Below are positions 25,294-34,307 of a stretch of DNA of 64,000 bases, one piece after another. Made by a program: the position numbers and the translations under genes. The DNA lies in NCBI GenBank assembly GCA_020629545.1, contig JAHDDC010000004.1, positions 1 through 64,000 of the forward strand. The letters are read 5' to 3'. The notes below the pieces were generated by a model, which saw only the letters and a list, made by a program, of their open reading frames with translations, was not told the origin of the DNA and did not search any database. Every line of letters starts with the position of its first letter. Positions within the stretch are counted from its first letter, which is position 1. The DNA comes from Hellea sp. (GTDB taxonomy: Bacteria > Pseudomonadota > Alphaproteobacteria > Caulobacterales > Maricaulaceae).

Positions 25294-26351
25294 TACGCAG
25301 CTCGGATAGATGTTAATATATCAATCATCACAGACTTTTTATCCATGTTTAACGCCTGCTCCCGGTTCTGAAGATGACAGGATTTTTGCCAAAGCTTTTC
25401 CCAGACCTCGGGAGATTTCTCAACTGGAAGAGGATTAAATGCACTCTGCCATTTTCCCGTAGCCGAGAAACAAGCTTGAGCCTGTAAGATATCCTGAAGG
25501 GCTTCCCAAAACATTTGGCGCTCCGCCCCGGCAGTATTGGGGGAAAATAGGCCGGCTATCTTTTGATCCGTCAACGCATCTGACTTGTTCAGGCTTGATA
25601 GAAAACGCGTTAGCGGCGCAAGCACGCCTTCCGCATTCGCAATCAAGGCAGTCGCCTTTCCTGGCCCTCCGCGAGAGAGCTTTACAGCAGCCTTAACAAC
25701 CTTATCAGACGCTTCAGGGTGCCGACGCGACAGCCAAGATTCCATTTCACCCTCAGGGACAGACCTTAACTGCAAGTTCAGACAACGTGAACGAATAGTC
25801 GGCAAGAGCTTACCGGGATTATGAGACACCAAAATAACAATTGCGCGCTCAGGCGGCTCTTCAAGGGTTTTGAGAATTGCATTCTCGGCATTTCGGTTCA
25901 TTTCATCCATTGAATCGACCAAGCAAACGCGCCAACCGCCCTCTGCTGCTTTCCTTCCGTAGAAGTCAGAAAGCTTTCGAGTTTCAGCAACTGGAATTTC
26001 ACTGCGAAGCTTCTTAGTTTTGAAATCGTAAGGGCGTCGAAGCAAAAACAAATCGCCATGTCCTAAACTTTCAATCCGCTGAGACACTGGATCATCGCGC
26101 GGAATGTCCAGACTGTTGGATAAAAGCGATTGCCCGCCAAGCAATTTCCGGATCATCCGGTAAGCTAGCGTAGCCTTCCCAATACCCGGAACACCCGAAA
26201 TGAGCCAAGCATGGTGGAGGCGTCCGGAGTCAACGGCTTTAATAAACTTTTGCTCTGCCTCATTGTGTCCAATCAGATCATAAGTCTCGCGCGGATGCTG
26301 GCATCCGGGCGCGCGGTCTGCTTCAGGATAAACCTCTGGATCACGCGCCAT
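25293..26351 (-). CDS. holB: DNA polymerase III delta' subunit
   Basis: A 352-residue clamp-loader subunit. The AAA+ domain begins with the pairing segment GRLHHAWLISGVPGIGKATL (P-loop form GVPGIGK) and includes EEPPERAIVILVSHNPGKLL and the SRC motif TIRSRCLNLQL. The C-terminal collar domain follows. It works in the replisome to load the sliding clamp. The start overlaps tmk by 11 bases, the standard tmk-holB arrangement of bacteria. The N-terminus (about 25 residues before the AAA+ fold) is slightly extended. Confidence 0.92.
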   Translation of the reverse strand: MARDPEVYPEADRAPGCQHPRETYDLIGHNEAEQKFIKAVDSGRLHHAWLISGVPGIGKATLAYRMIRKLLGGQSLLSNSLDIPRDDPVSQRIESLGHGDLFLLRRPYDFKTKKLRSEIPVAETRKLSDFYGRKAAEGGWRVCLVDSMDEMNRNAENAILKTLEEPPERAIVILVSHNPGKLLPTIRSRCLNLQLRSVPEGEMESWLSRRHPEASDKVVKAAVKLSRGGPGKATALIANAEGVLAPLTRFLSSLNKSDALTDQKIAGLFSPNTAGAERQMFWEALQDILQAQACFSATGKWQSAFNPLPVEKSPEVWEKLWQKSCHLQNREQALNMDKKSVMIDILTSIRAA

Positions 26352-26994
26352 CAGTCAGTTTACCCGCCAGATCTGGATACTTTTGCGCCATGGCGAACAA
26401 AATTTGGGTTTCTACTGAATCCCGACTAGCATCAGCATTTATAACTCTGAATCGGTCTTTATTGTCTTCGGCAATCTCCTGAAACGCCGCACGCAACGTT
26501 TTGTGAAATTCAATAGATTCCGCGTCAAATCGCGATATTTCTTCGCCACGCGTCTCGACCCGTTTCATCGCCATAACCGGATCCATATCAAACAGAATTG
26601 TTATATCAGGTGCAAAATCATCCAGGACGGCCGCATGAACGGCATTGACCCGATCTTTACCCAGACCGCGCGCATAGCCCTGATAGGCCATGGAGCTATC
26701 GGCAAAGCGATCACTAATCACCCAAACCCCGCGGGCCAAAGCCGGTTCGATCAGTTTTTCAATATGGTCGAGGCGCGCAGCATACATCAAAAGCAATTCT
26801 GTCAGTCCAGACCAGCGATCCGATGTTCCTTCCAGAACAAGATCACGTATAGCTTCAGCCCCGAATGTTCCGCCAGGTTCGCGTGTCATCAAGGTCTCGA
26901 TTCCGGCATTATTTAGCGACTTAGAAAGACGCTCCGCTTGTGTCGTCTTGCCGGCACCCTCACCGCCTTCAAATGAAATGAACTGTCCGCGCAT
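26341..26994 (-). CDS. tmk: Thymidylate kinase
   Basis: A 217-residue P-loop kinase: MRGQFISFEGGEGAGKTTQA (P-loop GGEGAGKTT), the dTMP-binding TREPGGT, and the DRFADSSMAYQGYARGL lid-region motif. It makes dTDP from dTMP for DNA synthesis. The gene is of normal size, starts two bases after the dac stop and overlaps holB at its end, so all are probably one transcript. Confidence 0.95.
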   Translation of the reverse strand: MRGQFISFEGGEGAGKTTQAERLSKSLNNAGIETLMTREPGGTFGAEAIRDLVLEGTSDRWSGLTELLLMYAARLDHIEKLIEPALARGVWVISDRFADSSMAYQGYARGLGKDRVNAVHAAVLDDFAPDITILFDMDPVMAMKRVETRGEEISRFDAESIEFHKTLRAAFQEIAEDNKDRFRVINADASRDSVETQILFAMAQKYPDLAGKLTDGA

Positions 26995-26996
26995 AA

Positions 26997-28154
26997 TTAT
27001 CCTCTTATGAGATTGGTTAGCGCTGTGATAGCGCGGCCAAATGCTGATTTTTCTTTAACATCACTGCCCGCATAAAGCGGAATAATAGTCTCTGAAAGAT
27101 TTGGAGCCGTTACTACGAGCTGGCCAAGCTCATCACCTTTGGAAATCGGAGCCGAATGTTCGGCTTTCATTCGGACTTTGACGTTCATATCTGATCTGGC
27201 GGCTCGAGCAAGCCCAACCTTTACCGGTAAATGGGTAACTAAATCGACTTCTGAAGATTTGCCCATATAGACTTTGGCTCTAGTTACGACTTCGTCCGGC
27301 TCATACAGTTTGTAAATTCGAAAAGAGTCAAAAGCGGCCTGCATCAAGCGTTTACTTTCATTTCTTCGAGAAGCCTTACTGTCCAATCCATTAACAACGA
27401 TGATACGGCGCGTGCCGGCGCGTTCTGCGGACGCAACCAATCCATATCCGGATGCTTCGGTACTGCCTGTTTTAAGGCCGTCCGCTCCCGGAAAACTTCC
27501 CAAAAGCGGATTCCGATTGTCTTGAGATATCCCATTCCATTCAAAGCTACGCTCGGAATATAGTGGATAAAATTCGGAATACTCAGAAATGGTCCGTTTC
27601 GCAAGCAAAGCCAAATCTAGCGTGCTGATATTATGTTCCGGATGCGGCCAGCCTGTTGCATTTCTAAAAGTTGCACTTGAAAGACCAATATTCCGCGCGT
27701 GATCTGTCATCATGTCGGCAAAGGCGCTTTCCGATCCAGCAATACCTTCAGCTAATGTGATACAGGCATCATTTCCGGATTGAATTATTACGCCGCGCAG
27801 AAGATCCTCAACGCGAACAGAAGAGCCCGGCTTCAAAAACATAGTCGATGATCCAGACTTCGTGCCACCGCGTCTCCAAGCATCTTCACTAACCGTGAAT
27901 TCTGTATCTTTGGTGATGGATCCGCTCCGAATGCGGTCAAAGACTATTTCTGCAGTCATGATCTTGGTCATTGATGCCGGCGCTGTCGGCTTGCGAGCAT
28001 CTTTCTCATACAGGATCAGCCCCGTTTCAAAATCCATAATTACCGCATGAGGAGCTGGCGTATCAAACACCGAGCTCTGGGCAAGTGCGGACATCGAGAC
28101 AAATGGCGCTACGAGAAAAAAACAAATGCTAAATAATCGGCGGAACACGGGCAC
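26997..28154 (-). CDS. dacC: D-alanyl-D-alanine carboxypeptidase (PBP5/6 type)
   Basis: A 385-residue periplasmic enzyme with a signal peptide (cleavage near ALA-QS). All active-site motifs are present: SxxK in APASMTKIMTAE, SxN in IQSGNDACI and KTG in DGLKTGSTEASG. A C-terminal beta domain (about 285-365) follows, then a short amphipathic tail, ALTNLIRG, that could bind the inner membrane. It removes the terminal D-Ala of peptidoglycan pentapeptides. The symbol is tentative, since DacA, C and F cannot be separated by eye. A factor-independent terminator just upstream (28175-28199) separates it from rlpA, so it probably has its own promoter or relies on readthrough. Confidence 0.9.
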   Translation of the reverse strand: MPVFRRLFSICFFLVAPFVSMSALAQSSVFDTPAPHAVIMDFETGLILYEKDARKPTAPASMTKIMTAEIVFDRIRSGSITKDTEFTVSEDAWRRGGTKSGSSTMFLKPGSSVRVEDLLRGVIIQSGNDACITLAEGIAGSESAFADMMTDHARNIGLSSATFRNATGWPHPEHNISTLDLALLAKRTISEYSEFYPLYSERSFEWNGISQDNRNPLLGSFPGADGLKTGSTEASGYGLVASAERAGTRRIIVVNGLDSKASRRNESKRLMQAAFDSFRIYKLYEPDEVVTRAKVYMGKSSEVDLVTHLPVKVGLARAARSDMNVKVRMKAEHSAPISKGDELGQLVVTAPNLSETIIPLYAGSDVKEKSAFGRAITALTNLIRG

Positions 28155-28174
28155 CCTTATGGCATGATAGAATC

Positions 28175-28199
28175 AAAAAAGCACGCCCTAAGGCGCGCT
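28175..28199 (-). terminator. Rho-independent terminator after rlpA
   Basis: On the minus strand AGCGCGCC-TTAG-GGCGTGCT forms an 8-base stem (one G-U pair) with a 4-base loop, followed directly by a run of T. It lies 42 bases beyond the rlpA stop and about 20 bases before the dac start. Confidence 0.8.
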
Positions 28200-28240
28200 A
28201 GTTAAATCCCACAGCTTTTTTATCAGGTAAAGAGCCTGTT

Positions 28241-29356
28241 CTATTTTTCCCCATTAAAGGAAGCCGGAATAAATTCTGGTCTTTGCTCGGGTTGGTCATC
28301 GGATCGGGCCATATGTATTGGACCTTTGATAGTAAGCGTTACGACACCATCGTCGTCTTGCGCTGTTTCCGGTGCTTTGGGGATTGGAGGCATATCAAAG
28401 GCATCAGCGCTTCTTTGTTGCGGCAATGCGATACTTAGATTTTCAGACATCCCCGTCATTGGATCAGGAATGACATAAGTCTGCTGATCAGGTGCGGCGA
28501 CATAGCTTGGCGTTTCGTCAAGATCACGTAAAGGTGTGTATCCCTGTTGTGCGACTTGCGGCACTGCTACTATCTCGGGTGCTGGTTCAGGCGTTTTGAC
28601 AGGTGCTGGAGCCGGTGACGGCGCGCGTTCCGTTAGTTGTGTTGCCTGCGGCGCAACATATGCCATTCCGCGATCTGTGATGGGCGCAGCGCCTGCATAT
28701 TGAACGCGAACTCTTCCGAGGCCTTCACCACGAATATCCAAAATAGTCGCGGCAGCTTCTGATAAATCGATAATTCGGCCATCAATAAAAGGACCACGAT
28801 CATTCAAACGCACCTTCAGCGACTTCCCAGTGTCTAGGTTTGTTACATAGACATAACTATTCAGCGGCAGAGTTTTATGGGCTGCCGTCATGGCATTCTT
28901 GTCATACACTTCGCCGTTAGCTGTTGGCTTGCCATGGAACTTGTCACCATACCACGATGCAACGCCAATCTTGTCATAATCGGGATTGTGACGTGGGTGA
29001 TAAGTCTGTCCTGCAACCTTATAGGTCTTTCCGACTTTCATATGGTCATACAGACCGCGATCGATATTTGATAGATCGATAGCTTGCGTCGGCTGCGGCG
29101 CCGCTCGAGGCGGAACAGCCAGCGGAGAAGTCGACGGCGCTGTAAAAGGCAAAGAGGTCGCCGGAGATGGCGCCCGTTCTGGCATCCGTACAGACGCATA
29201 TGGCGAAATGCTTTCGCCGACCTTGTAGGTTACAGGGGCGGCCTCTGTCATTTTCACGACTTTGGTTGTCGTACAAGCTGACAATCCGCCAGCCAGCCCC
29301 ACGCTGATTAGTAACAAAGATAGTTTATGTAAGGCTACGCCTTTACGCATTTTCAT
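28241..29356 (-). CDS. rlpA: RlpA-family septal ring lytic transglycosylase lipoprotein
   Basis: A 371-residue lipoprotein (lipobox GGLSACTTT, Cys near residue 28). A Pro/Ala-rich linker follows (about 50-115), then the double-psi beta-barrel domain at about 125-225: GVASWYGDKFHGKPTANGE, AAHKTLPLNSYVYVTNL and NDRGPFIDGRIIDLS. RlpA cleaves denuded glycan strands at the septum or poles. The C-terminal 140 residues are Pro/Ala/Gln-rich and low in complexity; I do not see a SPOR domain, which many RlpA proteins carry, so septal targeting may differ. It is a single-gene unit ending in a terminator. AGGGTGAG precedes the chosen ATG. Confidence 0.88.
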   Translation of the reverse strand: MKMRKGVALHKLSLLLISVGLAGGLSACTTTKVVKMTEAAPVTYKVGESISPYASVRMPERAPSPATSLPFTAPSTSPLAVPPRAAPQPTQAIDLSNIDRGLYDHMKVGKTYKVAGQTYHPRHNPDYDKIGVASWYGDKFHGKPTANGEVYDKNAMTAAHKTLPLNSYVYVTNLDTGKSLKVRLNDRGPFIDGRIIDLSEAAATILDIRGEGLGRVRVQYAGAAPITDRGMAYVAPQATQLTERAPSPAPAPVKTPEPAPEIVAVPQVAQQGYTPLRDLDETPSYVAAPDQQTYVIPDPMTGMSENLSIALPQQRSADAFDMPPIPKAPETAQDDDGVVTLTIKGPIHMARSDDQPEQRPEFIPASFNGEK

Positions 29357-29659
29357 AACTCACTCACCCTATTTATTGTGTGACCCCTTGTGAGAGGCCC
29401 AGAACCGTAGCGTCTTGATGCACTTTTAGTTCTTCATTGCCTGGTAACCTAAACGAGCAAGTTTAAATCGCCGTTAGATATCAGCCTTAACGTTCAATTT
29501 TTTTATAAGGTTTATGAAGTCTTAATATGGGTGAACGGTTACGGAACACCTCATTCATCTATATTACAATGATGTAAGTCGGATTAGAAAAAAACTGCGT
29601 AATTTCTAAAAAACAGTCTTGATAGCTAGGCAAAAACCGCCTATCCCCGCGCTTCGTCC
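29357..29659. promoter_or_regulatory. Intergenic region with rlpA and tRNA-Ser promoters
   Basis: About 300 bases with no gene. The left end must promote rlpA leftwards. A candidate promoter for the tRNA is TTGATA (29619-29624), 17 bases, then TATCCC (29642-29647), ending about 12 bases before the tRNA. A TTAA-N7-TTAG element near 29462-29476 resembles a CtrA site with one mismatch. An apparent minus-strand reading frame here is only the tRNA read backwards. Confidence 0.4.
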
Positions 29660-29749
29660 GGGTGGGTGGCTGAGTGGTTGAAAGCACCGGTCTTGAAAAC
29701 CGGCATAGGGGAAACTCTATCGGGGGTTCGAATCCCTCCCCACCCGCCA
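29660..29749 (+). tRNA. tRNA-Ser (anticodon UGA)
   Basis: Folds as a class II tRNA of 90 bases including an encoded CCA. The acceptor arm GGGTGGG pairs with CCCACCC, with G as discriminator. The D-arm is GCTGAGTGGTTGAAAGC. The anticodon stem CCGGT/ACCGG encloses loop CTTGAAA with anticodon TGA. A long variable arm (ATAGGGGAAACTCTAT) and the T-loop GGTTCGAATCC follow. The variable arm and anticodon both specify serine (UCA codons). Confidence 0.97.
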
Positions 29750-29757
29750 CGTTTTAA

Positions 29758-32262
29758 TCACCGTAACTTATTTGAAATCGCTTTAAGAACATCCGCGAGT
29801 CCAGCCTGTTGATGACGAGCTGCATCATTGCCGCCGTTTGTCGGTATATCGCCGGCAAAGGAATTTAGTTTATCCGCGGTTGCCGCATCTTTATTGCCAG
29901 AACCAATGCTGGAGGCTGCTTTATCAAGAGCAGCATCCAACTCGCTAGTCATTTGCTCGCTCAAGACCCCGGCGCGTTGAAGCTGATCCATATAGGCTCG
30001 GGCGATCACTGGGTTGGCGGGCCATGAAACAGGGTATTGCTGTTGAGGATTAAAGACATCGCCTTGATCTGCAAGACTAGCTGCGGCAATTTCATTGGCT
30101 GACAAATATTCGCTGGGCTCAAGCGATAACACATCGATTCCACGCGCAATTTCGGTCCCGTAAATTTTTCCGCCGTACCAATATGTCGACCAATAACCGG
30201 CCAAATGTAGTTTGGTTTCGTGGATCGGGCCGCGGTCGAAATAGGCGATTTCGAATGGATTGGACGAATCTGTAAAATCAATCACAGACACACCGCCTTG
30301 GTACCATGCTTGCACAAAAATATCGCGGCCAGGCACGGGAACGACAGACCCATTGTGGGCAACACAATTTTCGGTATCGCTCTGCGGAGCCGGTAATTTG
30401 TAATAGCTTTTAAACTCCAGCTGTCGGTCGACAATGTCATAAACCGCATTGGCGCCCCAATCTTTTGGATCATAGACACGGCACCTCGGACGACCACCGC
30501 CGCCCCACTCATCGGTAAAGATAACTTTTGTCCCGTCATTATTAAATGTCGCGGAATGCCAATAGGCGAACCCCTTATCGACAACATCATCAATGCGTTT
30601 CGGCTTAAGCGGATCGGAAATGTCTAGAATGATACCATTCCCAGAGCAGGCCCCGGCAGCAATTTTCGCGCTAGGAAAGACCGTGATGTCGTGGCATTGA
30701 TTGGTTTGCCGAGAATCCTGTGTTCCCTCCCCGTGGTCACCGCCTTGCCAAAGCCCAGCCATATTTCCGCTTTCATCAGCAAAGACAGTAGGGCTATCTA
30801 CGATACGGGCTTTTGATGGATCAGAAACTGGAATTTCGATCACATCAATTCGAAATAATGCCGTGCGGCTATCGCCCGGTATACGACCTATGCATCCGGC
30901 AAGTTCCTTTTCGTCTCGTACGGACGACGTTCCAGAGTTATAAACGACAATCTTATTTGCATCGCTTGAGACAATAGAATGGGTGTGAGAGCCGCGACAG
31001 GTTTGAACCTGTCCGACCTGCACCGGTGCCGCAAGATCACTGATGTCAAATATGCGAAGACCACGAAAGCGTTCTTGGCTAACATCATCGGCTATGCCTT
31101 GTAGGCCGCAATCCACCCGCCCTCGGGTTTGCTCAACCGACATGATTAAAAGATCGCCGACGATTGAAACATCACCCTGTCCGCCGGGGCATACTACCGA
31201 GCTAAATAGTTTTGGCAGTCCATCTTTTTGAAGCTTATAGACATTAAAGCCATGATAGCTGCCGGCGACCATGACATCACCCGAGAAGGCCATATCTGTA
31301 TTAGAGAAGCTGAGCAGTGGCGAACGTTCGCCCCATTCAGTTTCTGCCAAATCTTGTTCATCGCCTGAGCGTTCGTCATTATCGTCTCTTTCAATGATTG
31401 GCGGCATTCCAGATGGATTTTTAGGATCGAAAAAACCTGCTGGCTTTGACAGGGCTAAATCGAGCTTCATATGGCGGGCCGCCTGTCCAGCATTTTTAAA
31501 TCCAGCCGACAGGCCAACCCGATCATCAGAAGACAAGGATGATAAGAGTTTCCCCATACGCTCAATTTCGGCTTCCTGATCGTTCACAATGTCATTGGTA
31601 AAATCAAACAAAACCGGGTCATAGGCGGAGCCGGGTTGATCCGTCAGATTTTCAACCATAGTTACGGCGCCTTCGTGATGCGCGATCATGAGCGTAAGAA
31701 ACTTGCGATCAAAATCGGTCCCTTCCAGGCTTGCGAGTTCCTTCATATCTTCGGGACTGGCCATCCCTTCCATTTGATGAGCGCTTCCCTTTTTCATATT
31801 ATGGCTCATGTCATGGCCCTCATGACCGCTGCCATAGCTCGGCGACAAAGGCTCATTGCGTTCTTTCAGCCAATCCTGCATGAATTTGATCTCATCCGCC
31901 TGAGAGGCGTCTATCCGCCCGGCAATATCGACTAATTCCTGACGATTGGTCCGCGTCTCCACCAAGGCCGCCATCTCCACAGCCTGGGCATGGTGCGGTA
32001 TCATGTTTTGCATAAACACCACATCATCAGGTGAATAAGAGTTATTAGCAATGTCGATAGCTTCCGCTGCGCTTAAGGTGCGAGTCGATTGTCCGGGCGC
32101 GCCTGGCAAAACAATTGGGGTTGTGCTCACGATGTCCTCGGGGACAATGGCCTCGACTTTTGGTGAAGGGTCTTTTGTTTCAGCCTTTACGGGCGCTTGT
32201 TTGCACCCTGATAGAGCCAAAGCTCCGCAAACTGAACCTAATAAAAAATGCTTAAACCGCAT
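29758..32262 (-). CDS. DUF305 plus LVIVD-repeat fusion lipoprotein
   Basis: An 834-residue lipoprotein (lipobox ALALSGCKQ). The N-terminal 240 residues contain a tandem DUF305 unit, four-helix segments with paired His/Met: FMQNMIPHHAQAVEMAALVE and LMIAHHEGAVTMVENLTD. From about 290 to 730 the protein is beta-rich with LVIVD-type propeller repeats (GFNVYKLQKDGLPKLF, GLRIFDISDLAAPVQVGQ, GVSVIDFTDSSNPFEIAYFD). A helical tail of about 100 residues ends it. DUF305 proteins have been linked to periplasmic metal or stress handling, and LVIVD repeats occur on cell surfaces; the role of this fusion is unknown. It sits convergently against tRNA-Ser and divergently from a small membrane protein. Confidence 0.85.
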   Translation of the reverse strand: MRFKHFLLGSVCGALALSGCKQAPVKAETKDPSPKVEAIVPEDIVSTTPIVLPGAPGQSTRTLSAAEAIDIANNSYSPDDVVFMQNMIPHHAQAVEMAALVETRTNRQELVDIAGRIDASQADEIKFMQDWLKERNEPLSPSYGSGHEGHDMSHNMKKGSAHQMEGMASPEDMKELASLEGTDFDRKFLTLMIAHHEGAVTMVENLTDQPGSAYDPVLFDFTNDIVNDQEAEIERMGKLLSSLSSDDRVGLSAGFKNAGQAARHMKLDLALSKPAGFFDPKNPSGMPPIIERDDNDERSGDEQDLAETEWGERSPLLSFSNTDMAFSGDVMVAGSYHGFNVYKLQKDGLPKLFSSVVCPGGQGDVSIVGDLLIMSVEQTRGRVDCGLQGIADDVSQERFRGLRIFDISDLAAPVQVGQVQTCRGSHTHSIVSSDANKIVVYNSGTSSVRDEKELAGCIGRIPGDSRTALFRIDVIEIPVSDPSKARIVDSPTVFADESGNMAGLWQGGDHGEGTQDSRQTNQCHDITVFPSAKIAAGACSGNGIILDISDPLKPKRIDDVVDKGFAYWHSATFNNDGTKVIFTDEWGGGGRPRCRVYDPKDWGANAVYDIVDRQLEFKSYYKLPAPQSDTENCVAHNGSVVPVPGRDIFVQAWYQGGVSVIDFTDSSNPFEIAYFDRGPIHETKLHLAGYWSTYWYGGKIYGTEIARGIDVLSLEPSEYLSANEIAAASLADQGDVFNPQQQYPVSWPANPVIARAYMDQLQRAGVLSEQMTSELDAALDKAASSIGSGNKDAATADKLNSFAGDIPTNGGNDAARHQQAGLADVLKAISNKLR

Positions 32263-32385
32263 GATCCCCTCCCAAAGACTATTCTCGATGTTCTAACATG
32301 AGGAGACGGAAAGTCTATCTCTAACGAAAGATTGAAAGTTCCGTGCTTTTAAGCTAATATTTCAGAAGGCGTAGGGGAGATATCA

Positions 32386-32775
32386 ATGCAAGCATTCAGA
32401 CTAATAACAATAATCCTAGCTTCTACAAATATTTTAGGCGAGTTTTATCGATCTTGGGGAGATGGCAGACATATTATTTGGATTCTTGACGATGTTTTTT
32501 CTGGCTTATTCCTGATTTTTGCCGCCGCAACGTTTACGTCCGACACTCCTGCCCGTCGCGCTTTGTTTGCTGCGGCTTGGGGAGTCGGACTTGGGATGAT
32601 TTATCCGAGTTTTTTTGCAAGCCTGTTTGAAGGATCAGGATTTAATTCCGGCAATCTAAATTGGCAGTTTCTTTTGGCGGTGAAGGCCTTTATTTTTTTG
32701 TTATGCATCGTCGGCGTAATCGCTTCGATCCGCCTGCCATACAATACCACCAAGTTAAAACCTAATATGGATTAG
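32386..32775 (+). CDS. Small integral membrane protein, unknown function
   Basis: A 129-residue hydrophobic protein with about four predicted membrane segments (near 5-22, 30-50, 60-82 and 95-115). No family is recognised. ATG 32386 follows GTAGGGGAG, a strong ribosome site. It is transcribed divergently from the DUF305-LVIVD gene across 123 bases, and its last 14 bases overlap the end of the GST gene on the other strand. The strong ribosome site and normal codon use support a real gene. Confidence 0.7.
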   Translation: MQAFRLITIILASTNILGEFYRSWGDGRHIIWILDDVFSGLFLIFAAATFTSDTPARRALFAAAWGVGLGMIYPSFFASLFEGSGFNSGNLNWQFLLAVKAFIFLLCIVGVIASIRLPYNTTKLKPNMD

Positions 32776-33352
32776 TCGCTACCCATTCGGGCAACTCTTT
32801 TAATTCGGCATGCCAATTGGCAAGTTTAGGTGCGATCTTACGCCAATTAATATGATCTGCGCGGAAGTCCGCATAATCAAGCGCGCAAACAATTGCGATT
32901 GATCCAAAGCTCCATTTGGTTGGGAGATATCCCGAAATCGAGTCCAGATAATTTACAGTGTTCTCAATCGCTTTGTCATGACGGGTGATGATATCGGGCC
33001 AATGTAATTTCTCGTCTCGTACGACTTCATAACGGCGATTATAAACGGCCTCAGCCAGACCGTCACCAATTCGGTGAGCACGATAGGCTTTCCAGCGGCC
33101 CTCACCCGATGCTGGAAGCCAAGGATCTTTCAGGCCGTCGAGATATTCGCAAATCACCGGGCTATCAAATAGCGAGACCAGTGAGCCCTCGCGCTCGAGG
33201 CATGGTACTTTCCCAAGTGGGTTGTCTCCAGCAGCATAACCATTGTCACCGTCTTTCCCGACCTGCACGATTTTAACATCAAGGTCTTTGGCCTTAATCA
33301 TAATCCGGCATTTTCGGGAAAAAGGAGAGAGTGCTGAGTCGTGGAGTATCAT
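32762..33352 (-). CDS. Glutathione S-transferase family protein
   Basis: A 196-residue protein with an N-terminal thioredoxin-fold domain (MILHDSALSPFSRKCRIMIK, then NPLGKVPCLER with the cis-Pro, and LFDSPVICEYLDG with the glutathione-binding Asp-Ser) and an all-helical C-terminal domain. Typical of the small bacterial GST-N type. The substrate is unknown. It lies 59 bases after sufA in the same direction and might be transcribed with the suf operon; a role in redox stress would fit but is not shown. Confidence 0.85.
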   Translation of the reverse strand: MILHDSALSPFSRKCRIMIKAKDLDVKIVQVGKDGDNGYAAGDNPLGKVPCLEREGSLVSLFDSPVICEYLDGLKDPWLPASGEGRWKAYRAHRIGDGLAEAVYNRRYEVVRDEKLHWPDIITRHDKAIENTVNYLDSISGYLPTKWSFGSIAIVCALDYADFRADHINWRKIAPKLANWHAELKELPEWVATNPY

Positions 33353-33411
33353 AGCACTATCTACGCTGCCAATCGGATTTCAGGCAAGCGAAACCAACCT
33401 AATGACGGGAG

Positions 33412-33777
33412 TTAGTCGACCTTCGCAGGTTCGATCGTCACACTGACACCGCATCCGCAAGCGTCAGTCTGGTTCGGGTTTTTAAACTTGAAACTCGATT
33501 CCAGGATAGAAACTTCATAGTCGACAACTGAGCCTAGGATAAACAGGACTGCTTTAGCGTCGACGACGATTTGGACGTCTTTGTCTTCGACCACTTCGTC
33601 AAGAGGCGCGATTTCGGAAACATAGTCCATTTCATATTCCATGCCGGCGCAGCCGCCATTTTTGACTCCGACACGCAAATAGCCTTCCCCTCGCTCGTCG
33701 AGGATTTCTTTGACACGCGCCGCTGCGGCATCTGTCAGTGTCACTAACTTTGGTCTGGGTCTTCGGGCCATTTTCAA
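33412..33777 (-). CDS. sufA: A-type Fe-S carrier (SufA/ErpA/IscA family)
   Basis: A 121-residue HesB-like protein. The three ligand cysteines are visible, one in VGVKNGGCAGMEYEMDY and two in DACGCGVSV near the C-terminus. A-type carriers receive Fe-S clusters from the SufBCD scaffold and pass them to target proteins. It starts two bases after the sufT stop and is the last recognised suf gene of the operon. The symbol is by context; ErpA-like function is equally possible. Confidence 0.92.
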   Translation of the reverse strand: MKMARRPRPKLVTLTDAAAARVKEILDERGEGYLRVGVKNGGCAGMEYEMDYVSEIAPLDEVVEDKDVQIVVDAKAVLFILGSVVDYEVSILESSFKFKNPNQTDACGCGVSVTIEPAKVD

Positions 33778-33779
33778 TC

Positions 33780-34289
33780 CTATAACATATTAAGCTCGAG
33801 GCGGGCCTCTTCGCTCATCCGGTCCATTGTCCAAGGAGGATCAAAGGTCATTTCAACCTCGACTTTCCGAACTCCGGCAACAACTTCGCAGGCTTCTTGC
33901 ACCCACATAGGCATTTCGCCGGCTACCGGACATCCGGGTGCGGTCAGGGTCATATCAATTTTTAACGTGCGATCATCCTCAAGTTCGACTTTATAAATAA
34001 GGCCAAGCTCATAAATATCGACCGGAATTTCCGGGTCATAGACTGATTTAAGCTGCCCGATCACATCTTCGGTGATACGCGCAATTTCTTCATCATCTGG
34101 CGGCGCAATAGGCTTACCATTGGCGTCAACGGCTTTGCCTGATGACACATCTATGACATCGCGTGACTTATCCGCAATTTCTGAAGTTTTCATAGCGGCC
34201 TTTGCTTCCGCAGCCTGAAGGCCTGGAATTTGTGCATTGGCGAGCGCTTCAGCTTTTCGTTGTCTGTCAGTCATATCTGTCATGTGCAT
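33780..34289 (-). CDS. sufT: SufT, DUF59/MIP18-family Fe-S assembly factor
   Basis: A 169-residue protein with a polar N-terminal extension of about 65 residues and a C-terminal MIP18/DUF59 domain: VYDPEIPVDIYELGLIYKVE, TLTAPGCPVAGEMP (invariant Cys) and VEMTFDPPWTMDRMSEEAR. SufT proteins assist maturation of Fe-S enzymes. Its place between sufS and sufA is typical for alphaproteobacterial suf operons. Confidence 0.92.
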   Translation of the reverse strand: MHMTDMTDRQRKAEALANAQIPGLQAAEAKAAMKTSEIADKSRDVIDVSSGKAVDANGKPIAPPDDEEIARITEDVIGQLKSVYDPEIPVDIYELGLIYKVELEDDRTLKIDMTLTAPGCPVAGEMPMWVQEACEVVAGVRKVEVEMTFDPPWTMDRMSEEARLELNML

Positions 34290-34307
34290 ATCATATAATG
34301 TTGAATT

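Noticed and set aside
29559-29750. Minus-strand 63-codon frame over the tRNA-Ser region
   Set aside because: It is the tRNA gene translated backwards; the tRNA fold is complete and explains the conservation.
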